Below, in pieces: positions 47,860-59,519 of a stretch of DNA of 64,000 nt. A program made the translations under genes and the position numbers. The first letter of the stretch is position 1, and each line of letters starts with the position of its first letter. The notes beneath the pieces are model-generated. The model searched no databases, had not been told where the DNA came from, and saw only the letters and a list, made by a program, of their open reading frames with translations. Origin of the DNA: Hermatobates lingyangjiaoensis (taxonomy: Eukaryota > Arthropoda > Insecta > Hemiptera > Hermatobatidae); the NCBI GenBank assembly GCA_026182355.1, contig JAPFBL010000255.1, positions 5,457,501 through 5,521,500 of the forward strand. The letters run 5' to 3'.

Positions 47860-49540
47860 TATTTTTGAAAACATTCACAATTTATACCATTCTATGATTT
47901 AATTATGAACTTTTGAGCACACGCAAAGTTCAGTTACTCGGATGCAAGCTTCTGGTTTTAGACATTATTTAAAGTTGGACTGAGAAGAAAGGACAAAAAC
48001 GTTTGAGCTCTTGAAATTGAGAAATGCATTATTTTTGAACAAAAGACTTCATTTGAAGTTCACTTTCAATTCCAATCTTTTAAAGATAAACTAAAAGTGC
48101 TATCATTTTATTCCGTAAAAATAGAGTAGAGGTTCTGTAATGATAAGTTCGAAATTTTATGATACAAGCAGAGAATTATTGAGGAAACCAGAAGGAGGGA
48201 TAAAAGGTCGGATCAATTTTCGGAAGAAAATACTTGAATAATTGATATCTGAAATTTCTATTTAGCTTAAATCACAGTAGTAACTAAATAATACAAATTC
48301 TAATGTATTCTGAATTATTTATCTTACATATGTACATACTTAATTTATAATTTTTGAATACTGTCTTATAAAAGAAGTTAGCGACGAAGGGTTCTCATGC
48401 CAGTACTCTCTCGGGCAGTGGAAGGTCTAGAATCAGGATGATTATCAGTTATTTTATTTTACCAATTTAATCATCCTCCATCTGATATCTACATTTTTTG
48501 AATAAACTACATTCAAAAAAACAATTTTGACACATGAGTAAATATGTTTCATCGGAGGTGGTTGCCTAGGAACAAGGTCTTGGCGATCAATATCAGGCAA
48601 GCAGTCAATCCCTTACGCTTTTATCAGTCTCATTATTGTTTAGATATTAATTATGAACAATTAAGAGTCACATTGTGAACTAAATGTACTATTGTAATAC
48701 CACACAAACTTATATATATATATAAAGGAACAAATGTATTCAAGCAAAAATATTTTTTATAATAATCTCAGTAGCCTGTAATAGTCTTTGCGGTCTCTGG
48801 ACTTGTCAATTAACAAAAAAAAAAAAGAATTAAATATATATAAAAAAAAATCAAATTACTACTATAAATTTCATCGTCGCTCATAAATTATGAATTCATT
48901 AAGTAAAATAACCATGATTTTTATATTATCATTTATCTTTTTTTTTTTTTGAAGATTAAAATGATAAACCAAAGTTCACTTTTCGGTAAATAATAAACAA
49001 AGAAATTCAGTAAATTGCTACCTAACGCACCCTTTAATTAGCTACTTGTTCTGTTCTACAAAAAAAAACACCAAAAAATGAGTTTAAAATCAACATTCAT
49101 CATACAAATTACATAAGAAGGACAAAGATAGAATGGAAGAAGTTGTGGTGTCTTTGAATACATATGTATGGACATTTTATTTTTGGTTTGAAATGTACTG
49201 GATTATTATTTGGAAATGTCTGAACTGAGTCAAGTTCTTTGTTCCAAGTCAGGGATAGGGTGAAAGGCGACGATGCTTTGTTCATGGAGACCCTACACCA
49301 CAGGGGGATTTTTTATTTTGAGTAACACATTCAACTATTTTAATATAAAATGTATTCAATTTTAATAAATCTCTCTTATGTTATAGTATAGCTTGCAGAC
49401 TTTGTACAAAGACGAACATATTTTATTTAAGTATAGTTGAATCTTGTTAAATGTGTAATTTCCGGTGTTTATTGCATAGAAACAAAAGATATACAATTGA
49501 ATTGGTAAAGATAGCATGCAGTGAACTTTCTCAAACTTAC
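47860..49540. other. Unannotated AT-rich stretch
   Basis: No supported features other than a short TA run near 48,713-48,724. Confidence 0.45.
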
Positions 49541-49544
49541 TTAT

Positions 49545-49685
49545 TGTAACTGAGTCCTCTATCAAGGGAAAAGCGATGACAAGCGAAACAGGGCTTCAAA
49601 TTACAAAGCGATCTCTTACCCACTTCTTTTCAAGCACCGTGTTTATCCAAACAGCCTGGCACAGGTGGGCACGTCACAAAAAAAA
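49545..49685 (-). other. Possible first exon of a minus-strand gene
   Basis: This patch is less AT-rich (GTGCCCACCTGTGCCAGG on the minus strand) and ends at a strong donor, ACAATAA then GTAAGTTTG, near 49,543. It is compatible with a 5' untranslated exon. No transcript evidence. Confidence 0.2.
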
Positions 49686-49689
49686 ATTG

Positions 49690-51495
49690 TGACTTGTCTA
49701 CTCTTAAATCCACAGTAAGAAATCTCATACTGCATTTAAAATAATGCAACTTCAAGCATGTCTGTACTTTGTTTTGACTATTGCGATGAAAATGTCATTG
49801 GTCGGATCTTTATTACAGTCTCTTACTAAGTACCATTTTTCTGAAGATGATTACACATTAAGAAGTTGCTTCACATAGATTCAAATGGGAATTGAATACA
49901 TGTTATATATTACTAAAAAATCGTTTTTTCCGAACTTGTACTGTATTATATCTTTAAAAGAAAATTATTCGATATATTCATTTTTTTTGCCCAAAATTGG
50001 CGTCATTAAGTATCCTTTAATTGAGATTTAGTGTAAAGTACCTTTTAGTACTTCTGTACAGTATGCATTCAGAATATTATATGATTACTGTGGAAAGTAA
50101 TAAAATGATATAAGCATTTATATCATAAATTAGGATACATAACAATATCTTAATGCTAGACGTATATTTTTACATTAAAGATAAACTATATAAATATCTT
50201 AATTATTCCGAATGGTACAATTAACTTTGATGTACATATTGTCGGAACTGAAATTTAAATATCTTTAACAAATGAATTACCCTTACTCCACAGAGTAGAG
50301 TATCAGGTTAGATTATGGTTCATCAACCTAAAGTATCACATCAGAGAGAGCGTCTCCTTGCAGGCAGACGTATCCCCATGTTGAATCGTTATTTCTTTGT
50401 TATTTATTATTTTTAGTGTTTTTAAGCTTTAAAATAGTTTATTTTTCAATTATTATGCTTTATGGATATTTATTTTTAGATATCAATTCATCAATTATGC
50501 TTAACGATAGATGTACATAAATTATGAAAAGGAAAACTATTTCATATTGAATTTCAGCATGGGCTCACCCTTTTTATTGTTGAATCAATTATTCGAATGA
50601 CTGGAGTGTGAGGGAAGTGTAAAAGACTTTCAGGATTTGGGCATTGCGGAGCGCTGGGTAAAGGTAATAATGTTATTGGTGTGCAGTGCTGTATTCTAGA
50701 ATGACCATACAGAGTTATCTACTCGCGGGCTATCCTGTTAACCACACCTCACCTTCCTTTCACTCTTATTTACTAATGCCATTACCTCTTCACGGAAAGG
50801 GAAATAGCTTAAGGCCATTCATAACTATGAGAGTACCTTGAATATTTATTACCTATGTACAGTATGATTGAAAACAACTGGAGATTAATATCTGTACTGC
50901 ATAACACGTGTAGCCCAGAATGTCTTGCTGAAATAACATTGTTACCTCGTAGTCATGCAGAATGCTGTTTCGTCTCATATTGTTCTTTCTGTTTGTGCAT
51001 GGTTAGACTAACATATTTCTAGACCATTAGATAGAACAACATGGATATTTTAAAAGGCTTCCAAGTAATCTGAATCGAACAAATAGCTGATTTTCGAGTA
51101 ATGTTACACAAACTATACATTCATATCTCACTTTTTTCCGGGTCTCGTTACATAGTTACTCGTTGAATATCAGGTATCTATATACTCATAAAACTATGAT
51201 GTTTTTGTTTAAATATTTGCACGCAAGTAAAAATTGGAATTACTGTTAATTCCAGATTATGACGAATTATTGAAATAAATATTAAAGAAAACAGTGAGTA
51301 ATATATTATTTTAAATATAATGACATTAAAATGGAAGAAGAATGAAAAATAAATTCTCTCAACGTAAGTCAAGTACAAGTAATGGCTCCAAATTAAAATC
51401 TATTTATGTTATAGAATAAACCTGACGAGTTTGTCTACGAAAGATCTCAGTCACATTTTTAGAAATCTTTTTGTTGTTTAGACAATCTTTTTTTA
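49690..51495. other. Unannotated AT-rich stretch
   Basis: No supported gene or repeat. Confidence 0.45.
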
Positions 51496-51499
51496 TTTC

Positions 51500-52035
51500 A
51501 GAAATTTACAGTTAAAGGGGGGTTAGAAAACATTTTCTGTTTTCAGGAAATATTTTTTGGCGCTAACCGACTTATTAAATAACAATGAAATTTTGTCAAA
51601 TAATTGAAACAAAAATTATCAATTTTTAAAAAAACGTGAAATTTGAATGACCTCAAACAGTAATAAAATTATATATAAAAACTGAATACTCATCCTGGAC
51701 TAATATCATCACCTGCTATACTTCTCGTAAAACTTCTTAAATTGACTTAGAAATGTTAAAGAGAATCGATTGAAATAACATTGATGTTTCAAGTGCACTG
51801 TAAAAATTTGAAATCATTTAATAACTTAATTTGAGATGTAAAAAGAATAAAATTCTTACAAAAAAAAATTTAACGCCAATCAAACAAAATTTGATGTTTT
51901 CCATGGTATTATGGATTTGGTCATGTTATTGGCCGAAAGGTCAGGGTGCATGTTTATGAATCAAACAGGTATGATGGATTTGTCAAACAAAATACTCTAA
52001 TGTATCTATATGTTGTACCATTCGACAAACTTATT
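51500..52035 (+). repeat. Unnamed interspersed repeat, copy 4
   Basis: Same direction and order as 4,660-5,110: AACAATGAAATTTT, TCCTGGACTAAT, CACCTGCTATA, TTGACTTAGAA, CCATGGTAT, GATGGATTTGTC. A Helitron follows directly at 52,042. Confidence 0.6.
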
Positions 52036-52041
52036 ATCAGA

Positions 52042-53150
52042 CTAGCAGACGTGCCCGTCTTGACGGATATTTTACTAACATTCAGAGATAATTCGTGGTA
52101 TTTCAAATTATATTAGAAAAATTATAGAATAAGAAAAAATATATTTATTACCATAGTGTTGAGTAAGTTTCTCTGAATACACCACATTAGCTGTCTGACC
52201 TTCAGGTGCATGGAAGAACAGAGACTTGGAACCTCTAACTCTTGAGCAAGCAACATAAAACAAGGACAGAGTTTGACCTTGGGACTCATTTACTGTCATT
52301 GCGAAACAGGCGCTGACGAGAAATTCCAACCGTTTAAATTGAAAGGGACAGTTGCTGGTATCAATGGTATGCGCTTTATAAAAACTACTCCCCAGTACCA
52401 CACCCAATCATGATAACAGCCTCTATAACGTATCTGTGCAAAGCACGAATTCGGAGTAGAGCCCCGTTGCACAATTTTGGGGCACTCAAGTTTTGTAACA
52501 ACTTGATTGGTGGTCTACTATAAGTTTTAAGTCATGAGCAGGCAGTCCAGGAGCAGTCACGGAGTCAAGAAATTCAACTGGATAATGAACTACTTCCTCA
52601 TCTCTAATCACTCTCTTTACTGACTTGTAAGTTCTTTCCTCAGCTTAATATAGTGCAAGAACTTGTTTATTGATAGGGGTGAGAACACAAATTTCTCGTT
52701 CACAAAGCCAGTTATTCTGAATAGATGGCAGACCTTGAACTTCAGGAAAAACCTTGTCAATTATCTCTTGCTGGGAAACTTAAATGCAAATGAAATTGAG
52801 TTCAACTAACAATACCAACTTGCTATACCTGTATACTTTCAAAATAAACATGTGTGTGAAGTTAGCCAAAGACAGCTTAAAAGTCCATAACTTCGCTTCT
52901 ACATTGAATTCCAATCTATTCAAAGATTAGATTTTAAGTTACACATACACGAATCTACAGTCAAAGTTTACCTCTTATGGTGGCTGAGTCTACTTGTGAC
53001 AAAATTTTGCGGACAAACCGACAAACAGACCGACAGAAATTTTTCTAGGGTGGATTCGGTTTCTCTAATGTATGAAACGTAAAGATAACTTGAAATGAGT
53101 CAGTTCTAAGCAATGTGCATCCAAAACCTTTCTTTTTACATAGATGTAGA
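52042..53150 (-). mobile_element. Helitron with the best-preserved helicase tail
   Basis: The minus-strand 3' end at 52,045-52,042 is CTAG after a hairpin with one loop base lost. The 5' TC is at 53,150, next to T on the plus strand. The helicase frame from 52,407 includes FQFKRLEFLVSACFAMTVNE, SQGQT and FYVACSRVRGSKSLFFHAPE, the last conserved helicase motifs. Part of the upstream region (DEEVVHYPVEFLDSV) is also readable. No Rep domain. It has a single arm block, so it branches before the 147-base duplication. Confidence 0.85.
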
Positions 53151-53502
53151 TTTGTTTTTGTTCATGTATAATATTATCTTTGTGTAATAATGAGGCATGG
53201 ACTGGTATTATATAAGAGCTGCTATGCTTTTGACATATATCCAGTTTTTTCACAATTGTAATCTAACAGTTGATATTTATTCAACTATTCAATTCTTCAG
53301 GTTAAGAAGCGTAAAAGGAGAAAAGTATCAACCACATCATTAAAGAAACTGAAAAAAGTCGTAGGGACATTTTTTTTTAATGACAAAACGAGGAGAATAG
53401 CAAAGTCCGTCAAAGATCTTTGCAAAAAGTACTTCTAAAACGTGGCAACAATTGTTGGTCTCCAACCGTCTCTGAATGCTTGGTTTCCCTCTCTTATCTC
53501 TC

Positions 53503-53545
53503 CTGAAGACGGTTCAAACCGAAAATTAGAGACTGTAGGTGCGTG
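53503..53545 (+). repeat. Penelope-end motif with stem and GAAA
   Basis: CTGAAGA (53,503-53,509), stem CGGT / ACCG with a TCAA loop, then AAAATTAG. It is like a hammerhead core with one changed base. A TA run lies at 53,582-53,599. Confidence 0.45.
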
Positions 53546-53599
53546 CTTTTAATTTCTTTATGTTTTTTTTCTACATTGAAATATATATATATATATATC

Positions 53600-54640
53600 A
53601 AATGATTTGCCATATTTTAATTCTAATTCAGTCCCAATAGACTGAATAAATTGTGAAGTATATTACATATATTCATACAGCCCAAGAACTCAAATATGCA
53701 CTTTTTCTTCACAGGACTTGAATATCTAAGTATCAATGTGAGTTAATTTTACCTGTCTGTGTTATTTCTTTATACTATCGTGTATATATATATTTTTTTG
53801 CATTGAAATATATCACTTAATGATGGAGGTATTAAATCTCCTATTCCCAGATTTATGACAATATGTAATGCATATTTTTGTTATAGTAAGCTTTTGATTT
53901 TCCTAAACCTTCAATTGGTTTAAAACATTTAGTATATTGTATATTTAGTATACTATATACTATTTTTTTAGTATATTTAGTATAGTATAAACATTAATAG
54001 TTTTCCTTTCTCATTTAGCTCAGTGAATTTATATAAATAAACATACCTGACAAAAATTAAAACGTAAGTAACAAATATCAAATACAACGAACAATTTTGT
54101 AGGAGAGATAATATTTGACAATCAATTTCTTTCTCAAGTCAAATTCTAATAGTTTTCAAAGTTTTTACAACTCGGTGTGATTTTCATTTCAAAAAAGGGT
54201 TCAAACCTTTGATGTCAAAAGATTCCGAAATTTGTTTGCAATATTTTTCATGAGTAGTCTACCTCATCGCACATTACAACTTTTTAGACAACTTTTATTT
54301 TACTTAAACTAAAATTTCTAGAAAGGTGTTTTGCAGTAGTTTAATCATTTGATCCAGCTTTAAAGAGAGGAAAGCTCTACCTTGTCTTGTCTAAGCGGTT
54401 GCATCAACAGGCAGTTAATGCTCTATCATTTATTCCTGACCTCATTTATTTAATCTATCCTGGTCATACTTTTGTTTTTTTTTCTCTCCTTAACTTCGTT
54501 AAAAATACTTCAGTATTCTTCTCTCACATTATTTACCTTGTGTTTTTGACTAGAACTATTAGGTCATCAAAAGATCTTAGTCCTATTTCTAAAATTCTTA
54601 CTGAGATTTAGATGTTAACAAACACACACACTCGGTGACC
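53600..54640. other. Unannotated stretch
   Basis: AT-rich with TA-like runs (53,784-53,792; 53,930-53,990). No supported gene. Confidence 0.45.
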
Positions 54641-54719
54641 GCAACCAGTATGCCCACCACTTACCACCAAGAGGAAAGGAAGGGAAGGAAATGAAGAGCC
54701 AAATTGAGATGTAAAAGTT

Positions 54720-55060
54720 CAGTCACTGCCCTGCCTTCCTGCGGGACTCTTCGCTCTTCACACCTCCTGATGACGACGATGGTCGAAATATCGATGTGAG
54801 TTATGTCTGTGTTTTTCTGTGTGTTTCCTTCGTTTTGAATTTATTTTATTTAAAAAAGTCCGCTGGACCGTTTCTTTAAATGGTATATATATACACTTTA
54901 ACACAGAGAAAAGAACACAGAAAGACCCTACAGAACTCACTTTGATATTTCGACATCCGTCGTCATCGGGAAGAAGTGCGAAGTACTCGCGTTGAGAAGC
55001 AAACTGCTACTGGCCTCCAGAGTAACAGGGGTTACTCGTCGAAATATCGAAGTGAGTTCT
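54720..55060. mobile_element. Facing Penelope-like ends with hammerhead-type motifs
   Basis: Plus strand: CTGATGA (54,767-54,773), stem CGAC / GTCG around a GATG loop, then AAATATCGATGTGAG. Minus strand around 54,968-54,939: CCGATGA, CGAC-GGAT-GTCG, AAATATC. A partial plus copy lies at about 55,028-55,060. All lead into CTGTGTT.TTTTC-type sequence toward the TA tract. The CTGATGA, stem and AAA order at 54,767 is canonical for a hammerhead ribozyme core. Confidence 0.6.
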
Positions 55061-55124
55061 GTAGTGTCTTTCTGTGTTCTTTTCTCTGTGTTAAAGTGTT
55101 TATTGTCCACACGGACCTTTCATT

Positions 55125-55321
55125 ATATATATATATATATATTTGTGTACAATGGCAGCAGGTCTTCCCTTAAGCATATGTTATTAAAATAAGCAGCAGC
55201 TTCTGCATTGACCAGTTTCTTGTTGACACTCTCTAGTTTTCGTATCACCGCAAAGTGATACGAAAACTAGAGAGTGTCAACAAGAAACTGGTCAATGCAG
55301 AAGCTGCTGCTTATTTTAATA

Positions 55322-55345
<24 letters not shown>
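55125..55345. mobile_element. Short perfect palindrome of Penelope-like N-terminal pieces in (TA)n
   Basis: About 67 bases at 55,181-55,247 are the reverse complement of 55,256-55,323, with an 8-base spacer. Each arm, read outward, encodes IRKLESVNKKLVNAEAAAYF, the same kind of N-terminal segment as in the 60.7-61-kb pair. TA runs lie on both sides (55,125-55,142 and 55,322-55,340), the right one turning into (TG)n. Confidence 0.7.
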
Positions 55346-55349
<4 letters not shown>

Positions 55350-55355
<6 letters not shown>

Positions 55356-55470
55356 ATGTGTGATTAAATTTTCTGCCTACTTTTGTCTTGATCAGTTTTT
55401 TGGATTTCTTTTCCAAATCTCGTATTAATCCTTTAAATTCTCCAGGAGTGAGAATATGACAATAACGAGA
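55350..55470 (-). mobile_element. Penelope-like N-terminal fragment
   Basis: The minus-strand frame HILTPGEFKGLIRDLEKKSK continues to KLIKTKVGRKFNHT. It is similar in style to the N-terminal segments of the adjoining palindromes. Noncoding and truncated. Confidence 0.4.
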
Positions 55471-55498
55471 GGAATATTAAATATACAAATATATATAT

Positions 55499-56312
55499 AT
55501 GTAATTTCCTTTTTAAGCTTATTTCCTCATTAGTATTAAGCTTATTTCAATTAGTAGATTGACACAAGACAATTGCTAAAACATCAGAATTGAATCTGTG
55601 TCAAGATTTTCATGAATTTAATACTTTAAGTCACCTGCACAGTAGTACCAACTTTATAGGTAAAACAAAACCAATGAATATATTGTGTTTTACATCTACG
55701 TAGGTGGAGGACTCTTTTTTCCACTGAGAAAAGAGTAAGGGGTCAATTTCGATGAGTGAAACATGTTGGCCTCAGTACTTCTTTTTCCGCTGTCCACTTC
55801 GTATATGGTATTAGAATTTTTCTTTTGATTCGAAAAGGACCACTTCTTACTTCGTCTAAGTAAACTTGTTGTAGTTCAACTTTAAAAGGAATAACGATTT
55901 TCCTATATCCTCCTGTTTAGGATATTGAACGTAATACAGTAGCAATTGCTTTAACTTTCAACAATTCTTCATGTTTATTTATTTGTCTATCTTCCAGTGG
56001 TAACTGGTACCAGCTAACTTTATCTAACGACAAACCATCTACTTCGAAAATATTTTCCTCTCTTCTAATAATATGTACATGTAATTTTTTTTGATGAATT
56101 CATGGTACTTACTTGTTTCGTAAATCAGATTCAGTTTGTAATTTCCTTTTTAAGCTTATTCCCCCATTTAATAGATTGACACCAGACAATTGCTAAAACA
56201 TCAGAATTGAATCTGTGTCAAGATTTCCATGAATTTAATACTTTAACTCACCTGCACAGTAGTACCAACTTTATAGTAAAACAAAACCAATGAGTACGTC
56301 ATTGTGTTTTAC
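55499..56312 (-). mobile_element. Paired direct repeats around a protein-like frame
   Basis: A block of about 175-200 bases at 55,499-55,697 recurs in the same direction at 56,138-56,312 with few changes (GTAATTTCCTTTTTAAGCTT ... CAATTGCTAAAACATC ... CACCTGCACAGTAGTACC). Between them the minus strand has one frame of about 115 codons open except for one TAA: VHIIRREENIFEVDGLSLDK, VSWYQLPLEDRQINK, VELQQVYLDEVRSGPFRIK, LIPYTKWTAEKE. The family is not recognised. It resembles a small LTR-type element with a decayed insert, or a segmental duplication of the flank. Confidence 0.45.
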
Positions 56313-56342
56313 AGATAGATATATATATATATATAACAGATT

Positions 56343-56760
56343 CAATAATATATCGACCGTTTGATAGAATAGGTGTGTTCTCTAATCGGGGTTCGGTCAA
56401 TTTTCCAGGATAAAAAATCAAACTCTCGTTGCCAACGTTTCGGTTTTATTTAAAACCTTTTTCATAGGCCTACAAACAAAGGATAATAAGAAATCACATA
56501 TCAACATCAAACATATACACAATATGAAAATGGATTGTTACAACTCATGAATATTACAAGCAGAAATATTTCAGAGATACATAAAACAATATTACTTACA
56601 GAAGTAAGAATTTTTTAACTAAGAAAATGAAATTTACATTATTTAAAGGAACAACAATGTTAGCCGGACAAAACCTTCGACTAGACTAATAAGATAACAT
56701 TACAAATAACCTCAACACTGTTCACTCAAGGGAACTAAATAAATCAAATTTCACTAAACC
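56343..56760 (-). mobile_element. Penelope-like element 3' untranslated end
   Basis: On the minus strand this follows the endonuclease stop and leads to GCCTATGAAAAAGG, stem GGTTTT / AAAACC, GAAACGTTGG and CCTGGAAAATTGACCGA. The stem-GAAAC core resembles the hammerhead-like motif although the CTGATGA part has decayed. The end abuts a TA run (56,315-56,333). The same end, inverted, is at 58,500-58,920, and there are further copies at 59,388-59,520, 59,520-59,640 and 60,540-60,650. Confidence 0.8.
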
Positions 56761-58385
56761 TCAGCACAACACTCCAGAATAAATATTACTTAAATTAGTA
56801 ATATCACTTCTATGATTAATCGAACTTAGATCCTTTTTAATATATAACATCTCAAGTGTCTTCCTTCTTTGCTCATCTTTTTCTTTTTCTATTATAGTTG
56901 TATCTTCAAAATCGAACGTGTGACCTTCGTTTATTGCATGCCCAGCTAAGGCTGTTGCGTTACTTTTATTTGTTCTTATGGAATAATTATGTTGGTACAA
57001 CCTTTCTTTGAGAAAACGACTAGTTTCACCATAGTAACACTTGTCACAGTCTTTACATTTGATGGCATAAATGAGGTTACTTTGTAACTCCTTCGGTATT
57101 TTTTCTTTCAAATTTGAAAATAAAGATTTATTTTTTCTTTTATTATAAAATGCCAGTGTAACTTCAGGTACGTTTCGTTTGAACACTTTTCTAATTGATT
57201 GTGATAAGCCCTCAACATAAGGAAATTTGAAATACTTCCTATTTATAACTTCCAGTTCAGCATGATCTTCATTTGAATGTGCTGGTTGCTGTCTTAAATA
57301 TCTTAACCAATATCGTTCAACTAAGTTCTTCGGATAACAATTTTTCTGTAACAATAATTTCACCCTTTTCTTATTTTCATTTAGAAAACATGGACTACTT
57401 ATTTCAATAACTTTTTTAACCAAATTTTGGACGCAATTTAATTTTTGGTTTATAGCATGAGAAGAATGGTAGTTCAGGATTCTTGCAGCACTGGTAGGTT
57501 TTTTAAACCAATCCGTTAAGATATTGCCATTTTCACCTCTTATAACTTTCACATCTAAGAATGGCAGATTTCCATCTTTCTCTACTTCACAAGTGAATTG
57601 TAGACGATTATGAAAAGAATTAAATATATTTAATACATTCTCTTCTTCTCCCTTTTCAATAATTAAAAACAAATCGTCCACATATAATTTAATAAATTTC
57701 ACCTTCGTACCTAATTTATTGATACTGTTTTCCAATAGTTCAATCATAACTATATTTGCGAGAACTGGTGAAATTGGTTATCCCATTGGTAATCCATATT
57801 TTTGTTTATAAATAGTACCATCAAAGGTGAAATACCTTGCTTCACATATAAGGTCCAGTATAGAAAGGAAAACCTTTTTCGACATTCCAATCTGTGAACT
57901 AATCTTATTCCACTGTTTATTTACTAAATCAAATGCTAGATCTAAAGGTATATTAGTAAACAACGACTGAACATCTAGTGAAATCATAATTACGTCATCA
58001 CTTAGTATTTGATTTGAAAGGGCTTGTTTGAATTCTAACGAATTTTTTACATTCAATTCATTCTTGTTAGTAATGTAACTAAGATATTTCTCTATATATT
58101 TAGACAGTTCATAAGTTGGACTTCCAATGAACGACACGATAGGACGGAGAGGAAAACCTGGCTTGTGTAGCTTCACTAAACCATATATTCTTGGTGCTAT
58201 TCCATTGTAAGATTTTAATTTCGAAGCTTGACGTAGATCTATACATAGTGTCTTCTTCAGTTCATCAACTATCTTGTTTACTTTATTTCGTAATGTTGAT
58301 GAAGGATCTCTTCTTGTGATTGAATATGTTTCACTATCTTCTAAGAGAGTTTTCATTTTTTCTTTATACTCTTCTTTTTTGATCC
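56761..58385 (-). pseudogene. Penelope-like reverse transcriptase plus GIY-YIG endonuclease
   Basis: Read from 58,385 leftward: RIYGLVKLHKPGFPLRPIVS and SLDVQSLFTNIPLDLA (RT motifs), KYGLPMG then a TAA at 57,777-57,775, then PISPVLANI in the same frame, KLYVDDLFLII (the catalytic motif with YVDD), LPFLDVKVIRG, and a C-terminal GIY-YIG domain (LIYAIKCKDCDKCYYGETSR, FLKERLYQHN) ending at 56,761. The order RT then GIY-YIG defines canonical Penelope-like elements. Only one stop breaks about 540 codons, so the copy is young. The 5' part is missing: at 58,385 it meets an inverted copy of its own 3' end. Confidence 0.92.
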
Positions 58386-58922
58386 TTCAAAAAGAAAAAG
58401 ATGAGCAAAGAAGGAAGACACTTGAGATGTTATATATTAAAAAGGATCTAAGTTCGATTAATCATAGAAGTGATATTACTAATTTAAGTAATATTTATTC
58501 TGGAGTGTTGTGCTGAGGTTTAGTGAAATTTGATTTATTTAGTTCCCTTGAGTGAACAGTGTTGAGGTTATTTGTAATGTTATCTTATTAGTCTAGTCGA
58601 AGGTTTTGTCCGGCTAACATTGTTGTTCCTTTAAATAATGTAAATTTCATTTTCTTAGTTAAAAAATTCTTACTTCTGTAAGTAATATTGTTTTATGTAT
58701 CTCTGAAATATTTCTGCTTGTAATATTCATGAGTTGTAACAATCCATTTTCATATTGTGTATATGTTTGATGTTGATATGTGATTTCTTATTATCCTTTG
58801 TTTGTAGGCCTATGAAAAAGGTTTTAAATAAAACCGAAACGTTGGCAACGAGAGTTTGATTTTTTTATCCTGGAAAATTGACCGAACCCCGATTAGAGAA
58901 CACACCTATATATATATATATA
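58386..58922 (+). mobile_element. Inverted second Penelope tail, head-to-head with the RT copy
   Basis: Starting KEKDEQRRKTLEMLYIKKDL, this repeats the last 44 codons and the whole 3' untranslated end of the element above, in the opposite direction, almost base for base. It ends ACACACCTA and a TA run (58,908-58,922). The two 5'-truncated copies therefore meet head to head at about 58,388. Confidence 0.88.
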
Positions 58923-59201
58923 GTTCACACAGAAAAGAGAAAAACAAATAAAAACACACACAAAAAAGACTCACAACGATATTTCGACATTCGCCATCAT
59001 CCAATATATATAAATATATATATATAAAACAAGATTTCACATAAAAACGAGAAATAACAATCAGTGATCAAACCACAGTATGAAATGGGGAAAAAAGACT
59101 AAGATCTTTCAACCGTAACAAGCTGTCTTCGTCATAGTCAAAAACCCAACTGAAAGATCTTATTTTTTTCCCCCATTTCATATTGTATTTTGATCATTTA
59201 T

Positions 59202-59235
<34 letters not shown>
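58923..59235. mobile_element. Penelope-end fragments and inverted pair in TA runs
   Basis: On the minus strand GGATGATGGCGAATGTCG then AAATATCG lies near 59,005-58,975. AAATGGGGAAAAAAGACTAAG (59,083 onward) and its inverted relative at 59,155-59,190 face each other around CAACCGTAACAAGCTG. The latter family matches the 38.88-kb element end. TA runs lie at 59,010-59,025 and 59,203-59,234. Confidence 0.55.
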
Positions 59236-59519
59236 ACAAGGTTATAACACCTTGCTTCGTTATTTCAGTTCAGTGTTACGTGTTCATTCAGACTACACTT
59301 GTTGTTAAAATCCACATACTAGTTTTCTTTGTAAAATAATTTGTAATGTATTACTTAGTTTTTCTGTTTCAAAATTTATACTTCTGCCTATGAAAAAGGT
59401 TTTAAATAAAGACCGAAACGTTGGCAATGAGAGTATAATTTGAACCTGAAGAACTGACCGAGTCCCGATAAACTTTAGTTTTGTTTCTATTCCACGGTCG
59501 ATACTTTTATCAATATTTA
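59236..59519 (+). mobile_element. Solitary Penelope 3' tail
   Basis: Contains GCCTATGAAAAAGGTTTTAA, AGACCGAAACGTTGGCAATG and ACTGACCGAGTCCCGAT, a diverged version of the 3' tails on either side. It starts after a TA tract and ends in TTTATATAG next to the following palindrome. Confidence 0.65.

Noticed and set aside
55744..56090. Insect odorant receptor C-terminus in the frame between direct repeats
   Set aside because: WYQLPLEDRQ is only superficially like the receptor motif; the rest does not fit and no membrane segments are seen.
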